In this document: positions 17,480-27,012 of the stretch, piece after piece
How positions within the stretch are numbered: position 1 is the stretch's first letter
How the letters are laid out: each line of letters begins with the position of its first letter
Assembly: GCA_025934435.1 (NCBI GenBank)
Contig: JAICYB010000003.1
Location: 1-64,000 of the forward strand
Source of the DNA: Actinomycetes bacterium
GTDB taxonomy: Bacteria; Actinomycetota; JAICYB01
DNA: 64,000 bases
Direction: 5' to 3'
The notes under the pieces: model-generated
What the model saw: only the letters and a program-made list of their open reading frames with translations
What the model was told of the DNA's origin: nothing
Database searches by the model: none
Program-made: the position numbers and the translations under genes

Positions 17480-18480
17480 GGAACGCGCAGCACAAGCGTC
17501 TTGATCGTCGTGCGCTTCCCGGTGGACGTGTCGACAGCGCGCACGATGATCTGAACCCTCTGACCGCGTTTGAGCGTCGTCTTCAGGTCGAAGCCGTGGT
17601 TCGGTCCCGCCCACGGATATTTCCGCGCGACGTTCGGTCGGGCGTCGTCGGCGACGGCGCGCAGCTTGATCGTGAACGGTGCGGGCTTGCGTCCGCTGAT
17701 CGCGACGATCACGCGCGTCGCTGTGGTCGGTGTGTCGCGATCGATGGTCCAACCACGAACCTCGACGCCGTGTCCCGGCAGGGCCTTCGCTTTCGCCGTG
17801 CCGAACGGCGGGTGGTTCGTCCCGCCGCCGGTGCCCGAAGGGTGATGGAGCCACCCGTACGGGACGAACGAGCCGAACGGCGCGACTCTCCAGCTGTGGA
17901 CGTTCAGCGTTCGCCATCCGTCGGACGTGTCGTTCTGGGTGAGCATCTTGATCGATCCGTTGCCGCTCGTATCGACGTTGCTCGCCGCGACGACGCCGGC
18001 GTGACCCGCCGGATCGCTCGTGTTGTCGAACGAGATGACGTCGCCGGGCTTCGGATACTTGCCGCGCGTTCCGTTGTTGATCTTGACGAGGTTCCCGCCG
18101 TCGGCCGTCGAGTAATTGCGGACGACGTTGTTCCCATTCGCGTTGTACGCGCTCACGCCGTAGGCGAGCGACATGAACCGCATCGTGAGTTCGACGCACT
18201 CCCACTCGAACTCGCCCCAACCGGGCTTCGTCCATTGCACGTCGGGAGCGCCGCCCTGCGTCGGGCCGGGTCCGCAGACCGCGACGCCGCGGAATGACGC
18301 GCCGAGCGCATGCGCGCCCGCGCCTTTCCATCCCTGGGAGGCTGCCGCTTTGTTCCAGTGATTCGCGTCGCACGTACCGTTCCACCACGAGGGCGTCGGA
18401 AGTGCGGCGTCCGCGCGCGGCATCGCGACACACGCCGCGGCGACGGCGAGCGCGAGGAACCAGATGCGGCCTTTCCCCAT
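17476..18480 (-). CDS. secreted CHAP-domain amidase/peptidase
   Basis: A 334-residue exported protein with a signal peptide that ends near residue 25 (PRADA-ALPTP). The CHAP domain spans about 75-215, with Cys95 (WECVELTMRF) and His160 (DPAGHAGVV) as the expected catalytic pair. The C-terminal ~110 residues form a beta-rich module around GHGVEVRGWTIDRDTPTT, found on many actinobacterial secreted proteins. CHAP enzymes cut peptidoglycan peptides or amides. The gene is convergent with the amidohydrolase (4-base overlap). Confidence 0.85.
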   Translation of the reverse strand: MGKGRIWFLALAVAAACVAMPRADAALPTPSWWNGTCDANHWNKAAASQGWKGAGAHALGASFRGVAVCGPGPTQGGAPDVQWTKPGWGEFEWECVELTMRFMSLAYGVSAYNANGNNVVRNYSTADGGNLVKINNGTRGKYPKPGDVISFDNTSDPAGHAGVVAASNVDTSGNGSIKMLTQNDTSDGWRTLNVHSWRVAPFGSFVPYGWLHHPSGTGGGTNHPPFGTAKAKALPGHGVEVRGWTIDRDTPTTATRVIVAISGRKPAPFTIKLRAVADDARPNVARKYPWAGPNHGFDLKTTLKRGQRVQIIVRAVDTSTGKRTTIKTLVLRVP

Positions 18481-18520
18481 CGGCCCATTCTCAGGGCCGG
18501 TGGGGCATGACCGGTGGAAC

Positions 18521-20506
18521 TCAGCCGATCCGGACCTGACGCGAGACCGACGGCACGTAGCGGGTGACGCCGCCGACGTTGACGGCCCGCTCGATGAAGA
18601 GCATGTACGGCCCGGGCGGCAGCACCGACGAGCCCGGGACGGCCGCCGTCAGCTCGCCGTCCTCGGTGTGGGTGATCTTCAGCTCGACGTTTCGCTGATC
18701 GGCGTCCGTCAGGTGCGTGATCGCCCCGTTCCGGACGAGGACGACCTTGCCGATGCTCGCGGCGTCCGGGGATTCGATGTGGAGCGATCCGTCCCACGCC
18801 GCCGTCGGAGGTGCGTCGCTGATCGTCGGCTGCGGGATCACGCCGCCCCCGGGAGCCGGGTAGCTCAGGTACGGCGGTGAGTAGATCTGGAAGGACGAGT
18901 CCGACTCCGGCTTCGAGAGCCCGAGGGCCGAGCCGAGATCGCTCTGGAACGCATATCCCGTGGCGATCGGCGCGTGGCCTCCGACCAGGACGCGGCCGTC
19001 GGGAAGCAGGATCGCGGTGTTGTGATAGGTCCGTCCGTGGCCCGATGCGAGCGTCGGGCCGGCGCTGTCCGTTCCGTGGGCCGGGTCGATCAGCTCCGTC
19101 TGCATGACCGGCATCGCGCTCCCCGGCAGATCCACTTCATCCGCGCTCGCGCCGCTCGTCACGAAGACCTCGCCGTCGGGAAGTACGACGGCACTCCCGT
19201 ACCACCGGCGCGCCTGGAGCTTCGGACCGGAGACGCTCGAGAGCGCGTCGCCGTGCGCGGTGTCGACGGTGTTGATCGTCGTGTCGTCCTCGCCGACGTA
19301 CGCGCCCGGCGTCGGGCCGATGACACCGCCGCCGTTGAGCACGCGCGCTTTCGTGTAGCCGTCCTGATACGTGAGCGGAAGCATCACGTCGAAGCCCGAG
19401 CCGCGGAAGCCGAGCGGGACGCCGCCGACCACCGGAAGTCCGGTCAGCGTGTTCGCCTTGACGTTGCTCCACGTCTGCGTCGACGGGTTGTAGACCTTCG
19501 CGAATGCCCATGTCGCTTCGTCGTAGCCCTCACCCGCGGGGTTGAAAGTCTGTCCGGCAGCGTCGTAGAAGATCTTGCCGTCGGGGAGAAGGTGCAGGCG
19601 CGCGAACAGCGGGAGCGACTGCTGCGATCCGTCCGCGAGCGTCGGATCCGTGCCCGCACTTGCACTGTGGTTGACCGTCCACTCGCTCGTCGACGGATCG
19701 AATGTTTCCGTCTGGACGACGTTCCGTCCGTTGTCGAGCATCGCGCGTCCGTCGTTGTAGAGCGGTTTCACCAGTTTCGTCACACCGCTCGCGACGAAGA
19801 TGTGTCCGTTCGGAAGCGTGACGAGCGTCGGGTACCAGCGACCGAAATGCATGTCGCTCGTACCCGGAGCGCTCGTCCACGTGCCGCCGCCCCCGTCGGG
19901 CGTGAAGATGCGAGTCGACTTCAATCCTTGGAGTTCGGAGACGCCGTAGCTCTTACCGGTCGTGGGATCGGTGACGCCTGGTTCGAGGTAGTACTTGGTG
20001 CCACCGGCGCTGAGGATCCGTCCGTCCGGGAGCTGCACGAGCGGCGCGCAGAACAGGTCGGCGTCGTTGCCGGGGCTGTCGACGATCAGCTGCGGCGGAA
20101 GGATCGCGTTGACGGGATCTGTCTCGTGTCCGTCCGTCGGCGCCGCCGTCTCGTTCGTCGGTGTCGTGAACGAACCGCTGTTGCCGTCGAAGGATGCGAC
20201 ACGACTCTGGTCGTCCTGCGCGACGTCACCGATCTCGGCGACGACGCTGAGATCGATGTTGTTCTGTCCTTCGAGTCCGTCCCAGAGCAGGACGTGGCCG
20301 TTGCTGAGGACGGCGACCGCCATCGCCGCCGGCGGGCAGCGGTAGCCGTCGGTCGGACGGTACTTCGCGGTCGAGCATCCCGGCCGCGTGTCCGGCTGGA
20401 CGATAAGGGGCGAGAGCCTTCCCGCACTTCCGGAGCCGGATGCGTCGGGGAGCCCGATGGCTGCGACGAGCACGATCGAGGCGATGACCATGAGGCCGCG
20501 GCGCAT
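18521..20506 (-). CDS. secreted copper-radical oxidase (galactose/glyoxal oxidase-like)
   Basis: A 661-residue exported protein with a signal peptide to about residue 24, a kelch-type seven-bladed propeller and a C-terminal Ig-like DUF1929 domain. The residues that build the copper-radical site of galactose oxidase can be placed: Cys153 and Tyr225 for the cross-linked cofactor, Tyr494-His495 ([14 protein letters not shown]) and His598 ([11 protein letters not shown]). All are present, so an active oxidase that turns an alcohol or aldehyde plus O2 into the oxidised product and H2O2 is likely. In streptomycetes a relative (GlxA) acts on cell-surface glucan at hyphal tips. ATG 20506 follows GAAGGAG. 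Confidence 0.88.
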   Translation of the reverse strand: MRRGLMVIASIVLVAAIGLPDASGSGSAGRLSPLIVQPDTRPGCSTAKYRPTDGYRCPPAAMAVAVLSNGHVLLWDGLEGQNNIDLSVVAEIGDVAQDDQSRVASFDGNSGSFTTPTNETAAPTDGHETDPVNAILPPQLIVDSPGNDADLFCAPLVQLPDGRILSAGGTKYYLEPGVTDPTTGKSYGVSELQGLKSTRIFTPDGGGGTWTSAPGTSDMHFGRWYPTLVTLPNGHIFVASGVTKLVKPLYNDGRAMLDNGRNVVQTETFDPSTSEWTVNHSASAGTDPTLADGSQQSLPLFARLHLLPDGKIFYDAAGQTFNPAGEGYDEATWAFAKVYNPSTQTWSNVKANTLTGLPVVGGVPLGFRGSGFDVMLPLTYQDGYTKARVLNGGGVIGPTPGAYVGEDDTTINTVDTAHGDALSSVSGPKLQARRWYGSAVVLPDGEVFVTSGASADEVDLPGSAMPVMQTELIDPAHGTDSAGPTLASGHGRTYHNTAILLPDGRVLVGGHAPIATGYAFQSDLGSALGLSKPESDSSFQIYSPPYLSYPAPGGGVIPQPTISDAPPTAAWDGSLHIESPDAASIGKVVLVRNGAITHLTDADQRNVELKITHTEDGELTAAVPGSSVLPPGPYMLFIERAVNVGGVTRYVPSVSRQVRIG

Positions 20507-20648
20507 GCAGCAGCTCCTTCAACCCATGACCACTACCCGGACCGCCCCCCTGGGCGGCCCAATCGTACGCCCGCTACGGAACCTGTCAATCGCTCGGGGG
20601 GCGGAGCGGGGACGCTACAGTGGCCGTCCGGGAGGGAGCAGGGAGGTT

Positions 20649-22328
20649 ATGGCCAGCACGACGCTCGTGCCGCTGATCGTCGTCGTCAGTTCGGACGCCG
20701 CGACCCGCACGCTCCTCACCGCCGAACTCGAGAAGCGCTACGCGCCCGACTATCTCGTCGTTTCCTACGACGGGCCGGACGATGCACTCGCGGAAGTGAG
20801 TTCGTTCGTCCGGGACGATCGCGACATCGCCCTCGTCCTCGCCGCGTTCTCGGCGCGCGACCGCGACGCGTTGACGTTCCTCGGACGGATCCGCGGCGCC
20901 GTGCCGACCGCGAAGCGCGCCGTTGCCGTCACGTGGGGCCAGTTCGATCTCGCGCGCGAGATGTTCGCCGCACTCGCTACGGGCGTGATCGAGAGCTTCG
21001 TGGTTCGTCCGGAGATGACGCGCGACGAAGAGTTCCATGTCGCGATCACGGAGATGCTGCGCGATGGGGGAGCCGACCGCGGTGAATTCGAACCCGTGCG
21101 CATCATCGACGAGCCGCGGTCGCAGCGAAGCACGGAGCTGCGAGACACGTTCCGTCGGAACAACATCCCCGTCGGTTTCTACGACGCAGCGTCGGACAGG
21201 GGGCGTCAGTTACTCGACGGCGTCGGACTCTCCGATCCGGCACTGCCCGTCGTGGTGCTCCGCTTCACTCCCGAGACGACCGTCCTCGAGGATCCGTCGC
21301 CCATCGAGCTGGCCGACGCCTTCGGATTGCTCGAGCCGATCGGTGCGGATGAGCATTTCGACGTCACGATCATCGGAGCGGGACCGGCCGGGCTCGCCGC
21401 CGCGGTGTACGCAGCGTCCGAAGGTCTGCACACCCTGGTCGTCGAGGTCGAAGCGGTCGGGGGCCAGGCGGGGACGAGCTCACTCATCCGGAACTTCCCG
21501 GGATTCCCGCGCGGCATCAGTGGCAACCGGCTCGCGTTCCATGCGTTCCAGCAAGCGTGGTCGTTCGGCGCGCGGTTCTCGTTCATGCGTGAGGCGAAGT
21601 CGCTCCGCACAGAGGGCGTCGATCGGATCGTCGAGCTCTCCGATGGCACGATCGCTCGGAGTCACGCGGTGATCATCGCGACGGGAGTCACGTATCGCAC
21701 GCTCGACGCACCTGCTTTGGAAAGGGTTCCCGGCGTCTTCTACGGCGCCGCCGTCTCCGAAGCCCCGAACATGAAAGGAAAACGCGCGTTCGTGGTCGGT
21801 GGCGGGAACAGCGCGGGCCAGGCCGCGATGCACCTATCGAAGTGGGCGAGTGAAGTGACGGTACTCGTTCGCGGCGAATCCCTCGCCGCGAGCATGTCCT
21901 CGTATCTCATCCGCGAGATCGACGCGACGCCCAACATGAGCGTCCGTCATTCCGTCGAGGTCGTCGACGGCGGGGCGGACATGGGAACGCTCGACCACAT
22001 CGTGCTGCGTGACCGCGTCTCCGGAACCACGGAGCGGGTCGACGCCGACGGACTGTTCGTGCTGATCGGATCCGCACCGCACACCGACTGGCTCGGCGAC
22101 GTCGTCGGTCGTGACGAGTGGGGGTTCGTCCTGACGGGTCCGGACGTCTCCGTCGATGTCACCGGACGATCGACCTTACCCCTCGAGACGACGCTCCCCG
22201 GGGTGTTCGCGGTCGGCGATGTGCGACGCGGTTCGGTGAAGCGTGTCGCGTCGGCCGTCGGGGACGGAGCCGTCGCCATCCAGTACGTGCACCAGCGACT
22301 GCGTGAGCTCGGACACGTCGACGCGTGA
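20649..22328 (+). CDS. thioredoxin reductase-like flavoprotein with pseudo-receiver and Trx-fold N-terminus
   Basis: A 559-residue three-part protein. Residues 1-135 resemble a response-regulator receiver, but the phospho-acceptor Asp is missing (the strand reads [11 protein letters not shown]). Residues 145-225 resemble a thioredoxin/glutaredoxin fold. From about 235 it is a thioredoxin-reductase-like FAD/NADPH unit: [13 protein letters not shown], then [10 protein letters not shown], then FAVGDVR near the end. The CxxC redox pair of true thioredoxin reductases is absent (the region reads [14 protein letters not shown]). Similar architectures occur in actinobacteria and cyanobacteria. Start ATG 20649 with GGGAGG upstream. 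Confidence 0.85.
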   Translation: MASTTLVPLIVVVSSDAATRTLLTAELEKRYAPDYLVVSYDGPDDALAEVSSFVRDDRDIALVLAAFSARDRDALTFLGRIRGAVPTAKRAVAVTWGQFDLAREMFAALATGVIESFVVRPEMTRDEEFHVAITEMLRDGGADRGEFEPVRIIDEPRSQRSTELRDTFRRNNIPVGFYDAASDRGRQLLDGVGLSDPALPVVVLRFTPETTVLEDPSPIELADAFGLLEPIGADEHFDVTIIGAGPAGLAAAVYAASEGLHTLVVEVEAVGGQAGTSSLIRNFPGFPRGISGNRLAFHAFQQAWSFGARFSFMREAKSLRTEGVDRIVELSDGTIARSHAVIIATGVTYRTLDAPALERVPGVFYGAAVSEAPNMKGKRAFVVGGGNSAGQAAMHLSKWASEVTVLVRGESLAASMSSYLIREIDATPNMSVRHSVEVVDGGADMGTLDHIVLRDRVSGTTERVDADGLFVLIGSAPHTDWLGDVVGRDEWGFVLTGPDVSVDVTGRSTLPLETTLPGVFAVGDVRRGSVKRVASAVGDGAVAIQYVHQRLRELGHVDA

Positions 22329-22329
22329 G

Positions 22330-23142
22330 GTGAAGCCGCTCTCACGCGGCATGCGGCAGCTCCTGTACGCGGCCGCGGTACTCGTGTTCCTCGCGGGCGT
22401 ACAGCTCTTCGTCTTCCCGGAACGAACCGCGACGTACTTCGCGTGGACGATCCAGCCCCCGCTTACGGCGGTGTTCCTGGGTGCGTCCTACTGGTCGAGC
22501 GTCGCGTTCGAAGCAGTCGCCGCGCGCCAGCACCGTTGGAGCGACGCGCGGATCGCCGTGCCGACGGTCTTCGTGTTCACCGTGTTGACGCTCGTCGTCA
22601 CGCTCGTGCATATCGACAAGTTCCACCTCGGATCGCAGTTCGCGTTCGAGACGCGTGCCGTGACGTGGGTCTGGGTCGCCATCTACTCCGTCGTTCCCGT
22701 GCTGATGATCGCGCTGATGGTTTCGCAGCGACAGATCGCCGGGGACGACCCACCGCGAGCCGTGGAACATCCACCCTTCTGGCTCGCGGCCCTCGTCGCC
22801 ATCCACGTTCTGTTGCTGGGCGGGCTCGGCGTCTGGCTGCTCGTCACGCCGCTGTCCGCGGCGCGCGTCTGGCCGTGGTCGCTCTCGGCGCTCACGGGTC
22901 GGGCGATCGGTGCGTGGCTCCTTAGTCTCGCCGTCGCCGCCGCCCACGCGCTGTGGGAACGCGATCTTCGGCGGCTCCGTCCGGCGGCGGCGGCGTACAT
23001 CGCGTTCGCCGTCCTGCAAGGTGTTGGGCTTGCGCGGTACGCATCGACGCCGCACTGGGACGTCCGGGCCTACGTCTACGTCGCCTTCCTCGCGAGCGCG
23101 CTCGTCGCGGGCATCGTCGCGCTCCGGCGTGCAGCGGAGTAA
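22330..23142 (+). CDS. polytopic membrane protein
   Basis: A 270-residue protein of unrecognised family with about seven or eight hydrophobic segments and short loops. The pattern FPERTATYFAWTIQPPLTAVFLGASYWSS recurs in uncharacterised actinobacterial membrane proteins. GTG 22330 begins one base after the stop of the flavoprotein gene, so they are co-transcribed; ATG 22351 is an alternative. A small gene and the Ste24-like/cyclase gene follow in the same direction. Confidence 0.75.
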   Translation: MKPLSRGMRQLLYAAAVLVFLAGVQLFVFPERTATYFAWTIQPPLTAVFLGASYWSSVAFEAVAARQHRWSDARIAVPTVFVFTVLTLVVTLVHIDKFHLGSQFAFETRAVTWVWVAIYSVVPVLMIALMVSQRQIAGDDPPRAVEHPPFWLAALVAIHVLLLGGLGVWLLVTPLSAARVWPWSLSALTGRAIGAWLLSLAVAAAHALWERDLRRLRPAAAAYIAFAVLQGVGLARYASTPHWDVRAYVYVAFLASALVAGIVALRRAAE

Positions 23143-23145
23143 GTT
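23140..23145 (+). promoter_or_regulatory. -10 element (TAAGTT) of the small gene
   Basis: TAAGTT overlaps the stop of the preceding membrane gene and ends six bases before GTG 23152. This is the spacing seen at the other leaderless starts in the window. Confidence 0.4.
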
Positions 23146-23151
23146 CGTCCT

Positions 23152-23331
23152 GTGCGAGTACGGCTGCGCGCGCTAGTGACGGCGGCCGTCGTGGGGACGG
23201 CGACGATCTTCGAACCGACGGCGGACGTCACCACGCCCCCGGCCATGGTCAGGCTTGCGCCCGATCAGGAAGGCATCGCCGAACGGCTCCGCAAGGTCGG
23301 TCTTCGCTTCGGTCTGTACGCCGTCCCGTAG
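23152..23331 (+). CDS. small exported or membrane-anchored peptide (59 aa)
   Basis: An open frame of 59 codons from GTG 23152 to TAG 23329-23331. The N-terminus VRVRLRALVTAAVVGTATIF has the shape of a signal or anchor segment, followed by a polar part rich in Arg and Leu. It is flanked by a -10-like element and ends two bases before the next ATG, and its third codon positions are strongly GC, as in the neighbouring genes. I know no family for it. Confidence 0.45.
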   Translation: MRVRLRALVTAAVVGTATIFEPTADVTTPPAMVRLAPDQEGIAERLRKVGLRFGLYAVP

Positions 23332-23333
23332 TT

Positions 23334-24986
23334 ATGCGCCCGAAGGTCGACCCCGCCGATTGGTTCGAACCCGTGGAGATCGAACGCGCGCGGATCCATT
23401 CGCGACGCGTGCAGCGTTACGCGTTGGGGTCGGAGGCGCTCGCCTTCGTGATCCTCCTCGCGTTCATCGTCTTGCGCATCCCCACCCATCTCATCGAGGC
23501 GCTCGGGATATCGAATTGGGCGCTCCAGGTGCTCGCTGTGTCTGCCGTGGTGTCCGTAACGCTGTGGCTTCTTCCGATGCCGCTCGATCTCAAGTTGCGG
23601 GCGCTCAGGGAGCGGGCCGGTCGGAATGCCCGAGCCTCGGGCGCGCGGTCGGCCCTCGAAGATCTGGCGTTCGCCGGCGTCGGGATCCCGATCGTGCTCT
23701 TGATCGTCTGGGCGATCGCACGCGCGACTGTGTACTGGTGGGCCGTCCTCTCGGTGCTGCCGGTGATCGCCTTCATCGTCGCGATGAACGGCGTACGCCA
23801 TCCGCGTCATGAGCCGTTGCCGGAAGAGGCGTTGCGACGGGTGCGACGTCTCATGCGGGAGGCGGGCGTCGCGGAGATCGAGGTGGTCGTCGGGCCGAAC
23901 AGGCTCGATCCCCGTCAGTCTGAGGTGACCGTGCACGGCCTCGGACGGCGCGGCCGGCTCGTCGTGGCGCGAAGCGCGCTCGAGCGTCCGCTCGACGAGT
24001 TCGAGGTACTGATGGCCGGTCCGATCGCATTAGGGAAGGTCCGGTTCCCGATCGTGCGCTCGATCCTCTCCGTCCTCTTCTGCGCGTTGCTGTTCCTTCC
24101 GTGCGCGCTCACGCTTCAGTCAGGACCGGTGCAACGGTGGGCCGGGATGTCCACGCGAACCGATCCTGCCGGGATCCCGGTCTTCATCCTGATCATCGTT
24201 CCGTCCTTCTTCCTGATCCTTCAGCTCATGCATGCTGAGACCCGGAGACGCCGGCGGAAGTCGGATCACGCGGCGCTGGAATTCACCCGCAACCCCGACG
24301 CATTCGAGCGGGTGCTCCGCTCCGACTACGAACGAACGCTCGACGCGCTCGCGCCTTCGCTGTACCAACGGCTCAATTCAGATCTTCCTCCGCCGGCGGA
24401 ACGTCTCGCGATGGCCGATTCTTGGCGGCGTGCGCAGCGCGTCGCGGTGCTCTTCACCGATCTCGAGCAATCGACGTCTCTTGTCGAGCGCCTCGGGGAC
24501 GAGCGCTGGTTCGAGCTGTTGCTCGACCACAACGAGATGATGCGTTCGAACTCCGAGCGCCACGGCGGACGCGAGCTAGCGTCGGCCGGCGATGGATTCA
24601 TGTTCGTGTTCGACGACGTGGGCGAGGCCTTGATCGCCGCCATCGAGATGCAGCGTGCGCTGGCGGCGTACAACACCGAGCACGACGTAACGCTTTCCGT
24701 CCGGATGGGTGTTCACACCGGCGAGGTGATCCGCAAGGAGGATCGCATCGTCGGCCGTGAGGTGCATGTCGCCGCGCGTATCTCGGCGATCGCGGGCGGG
24801 GGCCAGATCCTGGCATCGGGAAACGTCCGGGCTGCGCTCGAGGATTCCCCACGATTCCGGTTCGGGCCGACGCGCGAGGTCGAGCTCAAGGGCCTGACCG
24901 GAACGTTCGACGTGTGCGAAGTCGACTGGGCGGACGCGAGCCCGCGCGAACGCGAACGATCGGCTGCCGCGGCTCCGTCGAATTGA
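23334..24986 (+). CDS. class III adenylate/guanylate cyclase fused to a zinc-ligand-less Ste24 (M48)-like membrane domain
   Basis: A 550-residue protein. Residues 1-365 follow the order of Ste24/M48A proteases: membrane helices, PLPEEALRRVRRLMREAGVAE, HGLGRRGRLVVARSALE, DEFEVLMAGPIALGKV, two helices, then SDHAALEFTRNPDAFERVL and PPPAERLAMADSW. The HExxH position reads GPIALG, and the Glu of the usual E-x-x-x-D motif is replaced, so no zinc site remains. Residues 367-530 are a class III cyclase with metal aspartates Asp376 and Asp420 and the transition-state Arg482. The usual Lys before GDG is Ala and the usual Asn is His478, so catalysis may be altered. The ATG lies two bases after the small gene. 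Confidence 0.87.
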   Translation: MRPKVDPADWFEPVEIERARIHSRRVQRYALGSEALAFVILLAFIVLRIPTHLIEALGISNWALQVLAVSAVVSVTLWLLPMPLDLKLRALRERAGRNARASGARSALEDLAFAGVGIPIVLLIVWAIARATVYWWAVLSVLPVIAFIVAMNGVRHPRHEPLPEEALRRVRRLMREAGVAEIEVVVGPNRLDPRQSEVTVHGLGRRGRLVVARSALERPLDEFEVLMAGPIALGKVRFPIVRSILSVLFCALLFLPCALTLQSGPVQRWAGMSTRTDPAGIPVFILIIVPSFFLILQLMHAETRRRRRKSDHAALEFTRNPDAFERVLRSDYERTLDALAPSLYQRLNSDLPPPAERLAMADSWRRAQRVAVLFTDLEQSTSLVERLGDERWFELLLDHNEMMRSNSERHGGRELASAGDGFMFVFDDVGEALIAAIEMQRALAAYNTEHDVTLSVRMGVHTGEVIRKEDRIVGREVHVAARISAIAGGGQILASGNVRAALEDSPRFRFGPTREVELKGLTGTFDVCEVDWADASPRERERSAAAAPSN

Positions 24987-24994
24987 GGCGCGCG

Positions 24995-25447
24995 CTATCG
25001 GTGGACCCGGCCGAGCGTCTGACGGTAGAGGCGTTGGTATTTCGCGCGCTCCCGGAGCTTCGCGGGCTCGTCGAACGTCACGTCGAAGTGCGCGTTGAAC
25101 CACCCGATCAGACCGACGACTGCGGCGAGTCCGACGGCGTTGTGGAGATGGAACCACTTCGCGGCCGCGCCCCCCGTGATCGCATAGATCGCCGAGAAGG
25201 CTACCCATCGGGGGACGTACTCCCTGATCACATGCGTGAGCGGGGGATAGGGATCGTTGTCGCGCAGGAGTCCGATCGCCTCCATCGTCCCGAAGCCGGC
25301 GCCGGCGGCGATCGCCCACCACTTGAATGCAAGGAAGCGGAGCAGGACGAGCAGACCGATCGCGACGAGGCCCCACAACCAGAGCCACCATCTCGACCAT
25401 GGAACGCGCGCAGGGTTGTACACGATCCGAGCGTGATCCGTGAACAC
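24995..25447 (-). CDS. small polytopic membrane protein
   Basis: A 150-residue protein with three or four hydrophobic segments and a basic, tyrosine-rich C-terminal tail. I recognise no family. The start is a GTG at 25447 without an obvious ribosome-binding site. It is convergent with the cyclase gene, eight bases apart, and coding appears real because the membrane segments are uninterrupted and codon third positions are GC-rich. Confidence 0.65.
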   Translation of the reverse strand: MFTDHARIVYNPARVPWSRWWLWLWGLVAIGLLVLLRFLAFKWWAIAAGAGFGTMEAIGLLRDNDPYPPLTHVIREYVPRWVAFSAIYAITGGAAAKWFHLHNAVGLAAVVGLIGWFNAHFDVTFDEPAKLRERAKYQRLYRQTLGRVHR

Positions 25448-25683
25448 GTGAAGGGCAACGATCTGAGCTGAACCTAGGCTGACACCGGTGAAACGCGCGC
25501 TCGTCCTGCCGTGCTGAACGCGGAACAGGATCAGAAGCGGGGAGCGGGAGGCACGAACGTCGCAGGTTGCGATCGCGCGAACTGCGGATCAAGCGATACG
25601 CCGGACGGATCACCAGCGACGTCATCGAAGGAGCCCTGAACCGGCGTTGACGGGCATGTTGCGTCCCGCTCACGCTGGGCATC

Positions 25684-27012
25684 GTGGACATGCCGGAGAC
25701 GCGCTACGCGAAGACGCCGGACGGTCTGTCGATCGCGTACCAGGTCGTCGGCAGCGGTCCGGTGGATATCGCCTTCTTGCCGTTCTTCGGCGCTGTGGAC
25801 GTGATGTGGGACGACCCGCTCTACGCCCAGGCTCTCGAGCGAATGTCGAAGATCGGCCGCTTGATCTGCTGCGAACGGCGAGGGCTCGGCGTGTCCGACG
25901 CGATCCCGCTCGCCGCACTCCCGACGCCCGAAGCATGGAGCGAAGACATCCGGACGATCCTCGACAACGTCGGATCCGAGTCCGCGGTCGTCGTGTGCAA
26001 CGGTTCGGCGAGTTACATGGGCTTGTTCTTCGCGGCCACACATCCCGAGCGCACGCGCGCCCTCGTCCTCATCGACGCCGCGGCTCACACGTTGCGATCC
26101 GACGACTACCCGATCGGCCTGGAAGAGGTCGAATCGTGGATGGCGATCGCCGAACGCGTCTGGGGGACGGCGGCGACGGCTTACGCTCTCGCACCGAGCC
26201 GTGCGGCAGATCCCGTGTTCGGTGCATGGGCAGCTCGATGGCAGCGCGCGGTGTCCGGTCCCGCGATGGGCATGGCCTTCATGCGGTGGATCTACTCGCT
26301 CGACATGCGGAGCGCGCTGCCGGCGATCCGGATACCGACGCTGGTGTTGCAGCGTGAGGAGGGCATGGCCACGCTGCCTGCAGGATCGGGACGGTTCATC
26401 GCCGAGCACATCGAGGGCGCTCGCTACGTCGAACTTCCGGGATCGGACGTCTCGTTCTTCACCGATCGTTCGGACGGATTGATCGATCACATCGAGGAAT
26501 TCATCACGGGGGTTCGTCCTCGACCGACCGTCGATCGCGCGCTCTCAACGGTGCTCTTCACGGATGTCGTCGGATCGACGGCCAAGGTGACGGAGATCGG
26601 CGATGAACGCTGGCAGCGGTTGCTCGAACAGCACGACATCCTGATCGAGCACCACCTCGACCGCTACCGTGGGCGGAAGGTCGCGCATACCGGCGACGGG
26701 ATCCTCGCCACGTTCGACGGACCCGCGCGCGCCGTGCATTGCGCCCGCGACATCTGCGACGCGGTTCGTGCGCTCGGGATCGAGGTACGCGCCGGATTGC
26801 ATACGGGCGAGGTGGAGCTGCGCGGCGACGCGATAGGAGGGATCGCGGTTCACATCGGCCGGCGCGTGTGCGCGCTTGCCGGGCCCGGCGAAGTGCTCGT
26901 GAGCCGGACGGTCACCGATCTTGTCGCAGGAAGTGATCTGCGATTCACCGACCGTGGGGAACACACGCTGAAAGGTGTCCCGGGGAACTGGAACATCTAC
27001 AGCGTGGCTTGA
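25684..27012 (+). CDS. alpha/beta-hydrolase-like domain fused to a class III cyclase
   Basis: A 442-residue protein of a fusion type known from mycobacteria and other actinobacteria. Residues 1-270 are an alpha/beta-hydrolase fold. The nucleophile elbow, normally G-x-S-x-G before FAATHPERT, reads CNGSASYMG, so the catalytic Ser appears shifted or lost and this half may only bind a ligand. Residues 285-440 are the cyclase: FTDVVGST and HTGDGILATF give the two metal aspartates, and GIAVHIGRRV the later motif. The Lys expected before the second Asp is replaced by Ala. GTG 25684 or ATG 25690 is the start. Confidence 0.87.
   Translation: MDMPETRYAKTPDGLSIAYQVVGSGPVDIAFLPFFGAVDVMWDDPLYAQALERMSKIGRLICCERRGLGVSDAIPLAALPTPEAWSEDIRTILDNVGSESAVVVCNGSASYMGLFFAATHPERTRALVLIDAAAHTLRSDDYPIGLEEVESWMAIAERVWGTAATAYALAPSRAADPVFGAWAARWQRAVSGPAMGMAFMRWIYSLDMRSALPAIRIPTLVLQREEGMATLPAGSGRFIAEHIEGARYVELPGSDVSFFTDRSDGLIDHIEEFITGVRPRPTVDRALSTVLFTDVVGSTAKVTEIGDERWQRLLEQHDILIEHHLDRYRGRKVAHTGDGILATFDGPARAVHCARDICDAVRALGIEVRAGLHTGEVELRGDAIGGIAVHIGRRVCALAGPGEVLVSRTVTDLVAGSDLRFTDRGEHTLKGVPGNWNIYSVA

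Noticed and set aside
25531-26490. Minus-strand frame opposite the hydrolase-cyclase gene
   Set aside because: The translation is Arg/His-rich shadow sequence; the plus strand encodes a clear two-domain protein.
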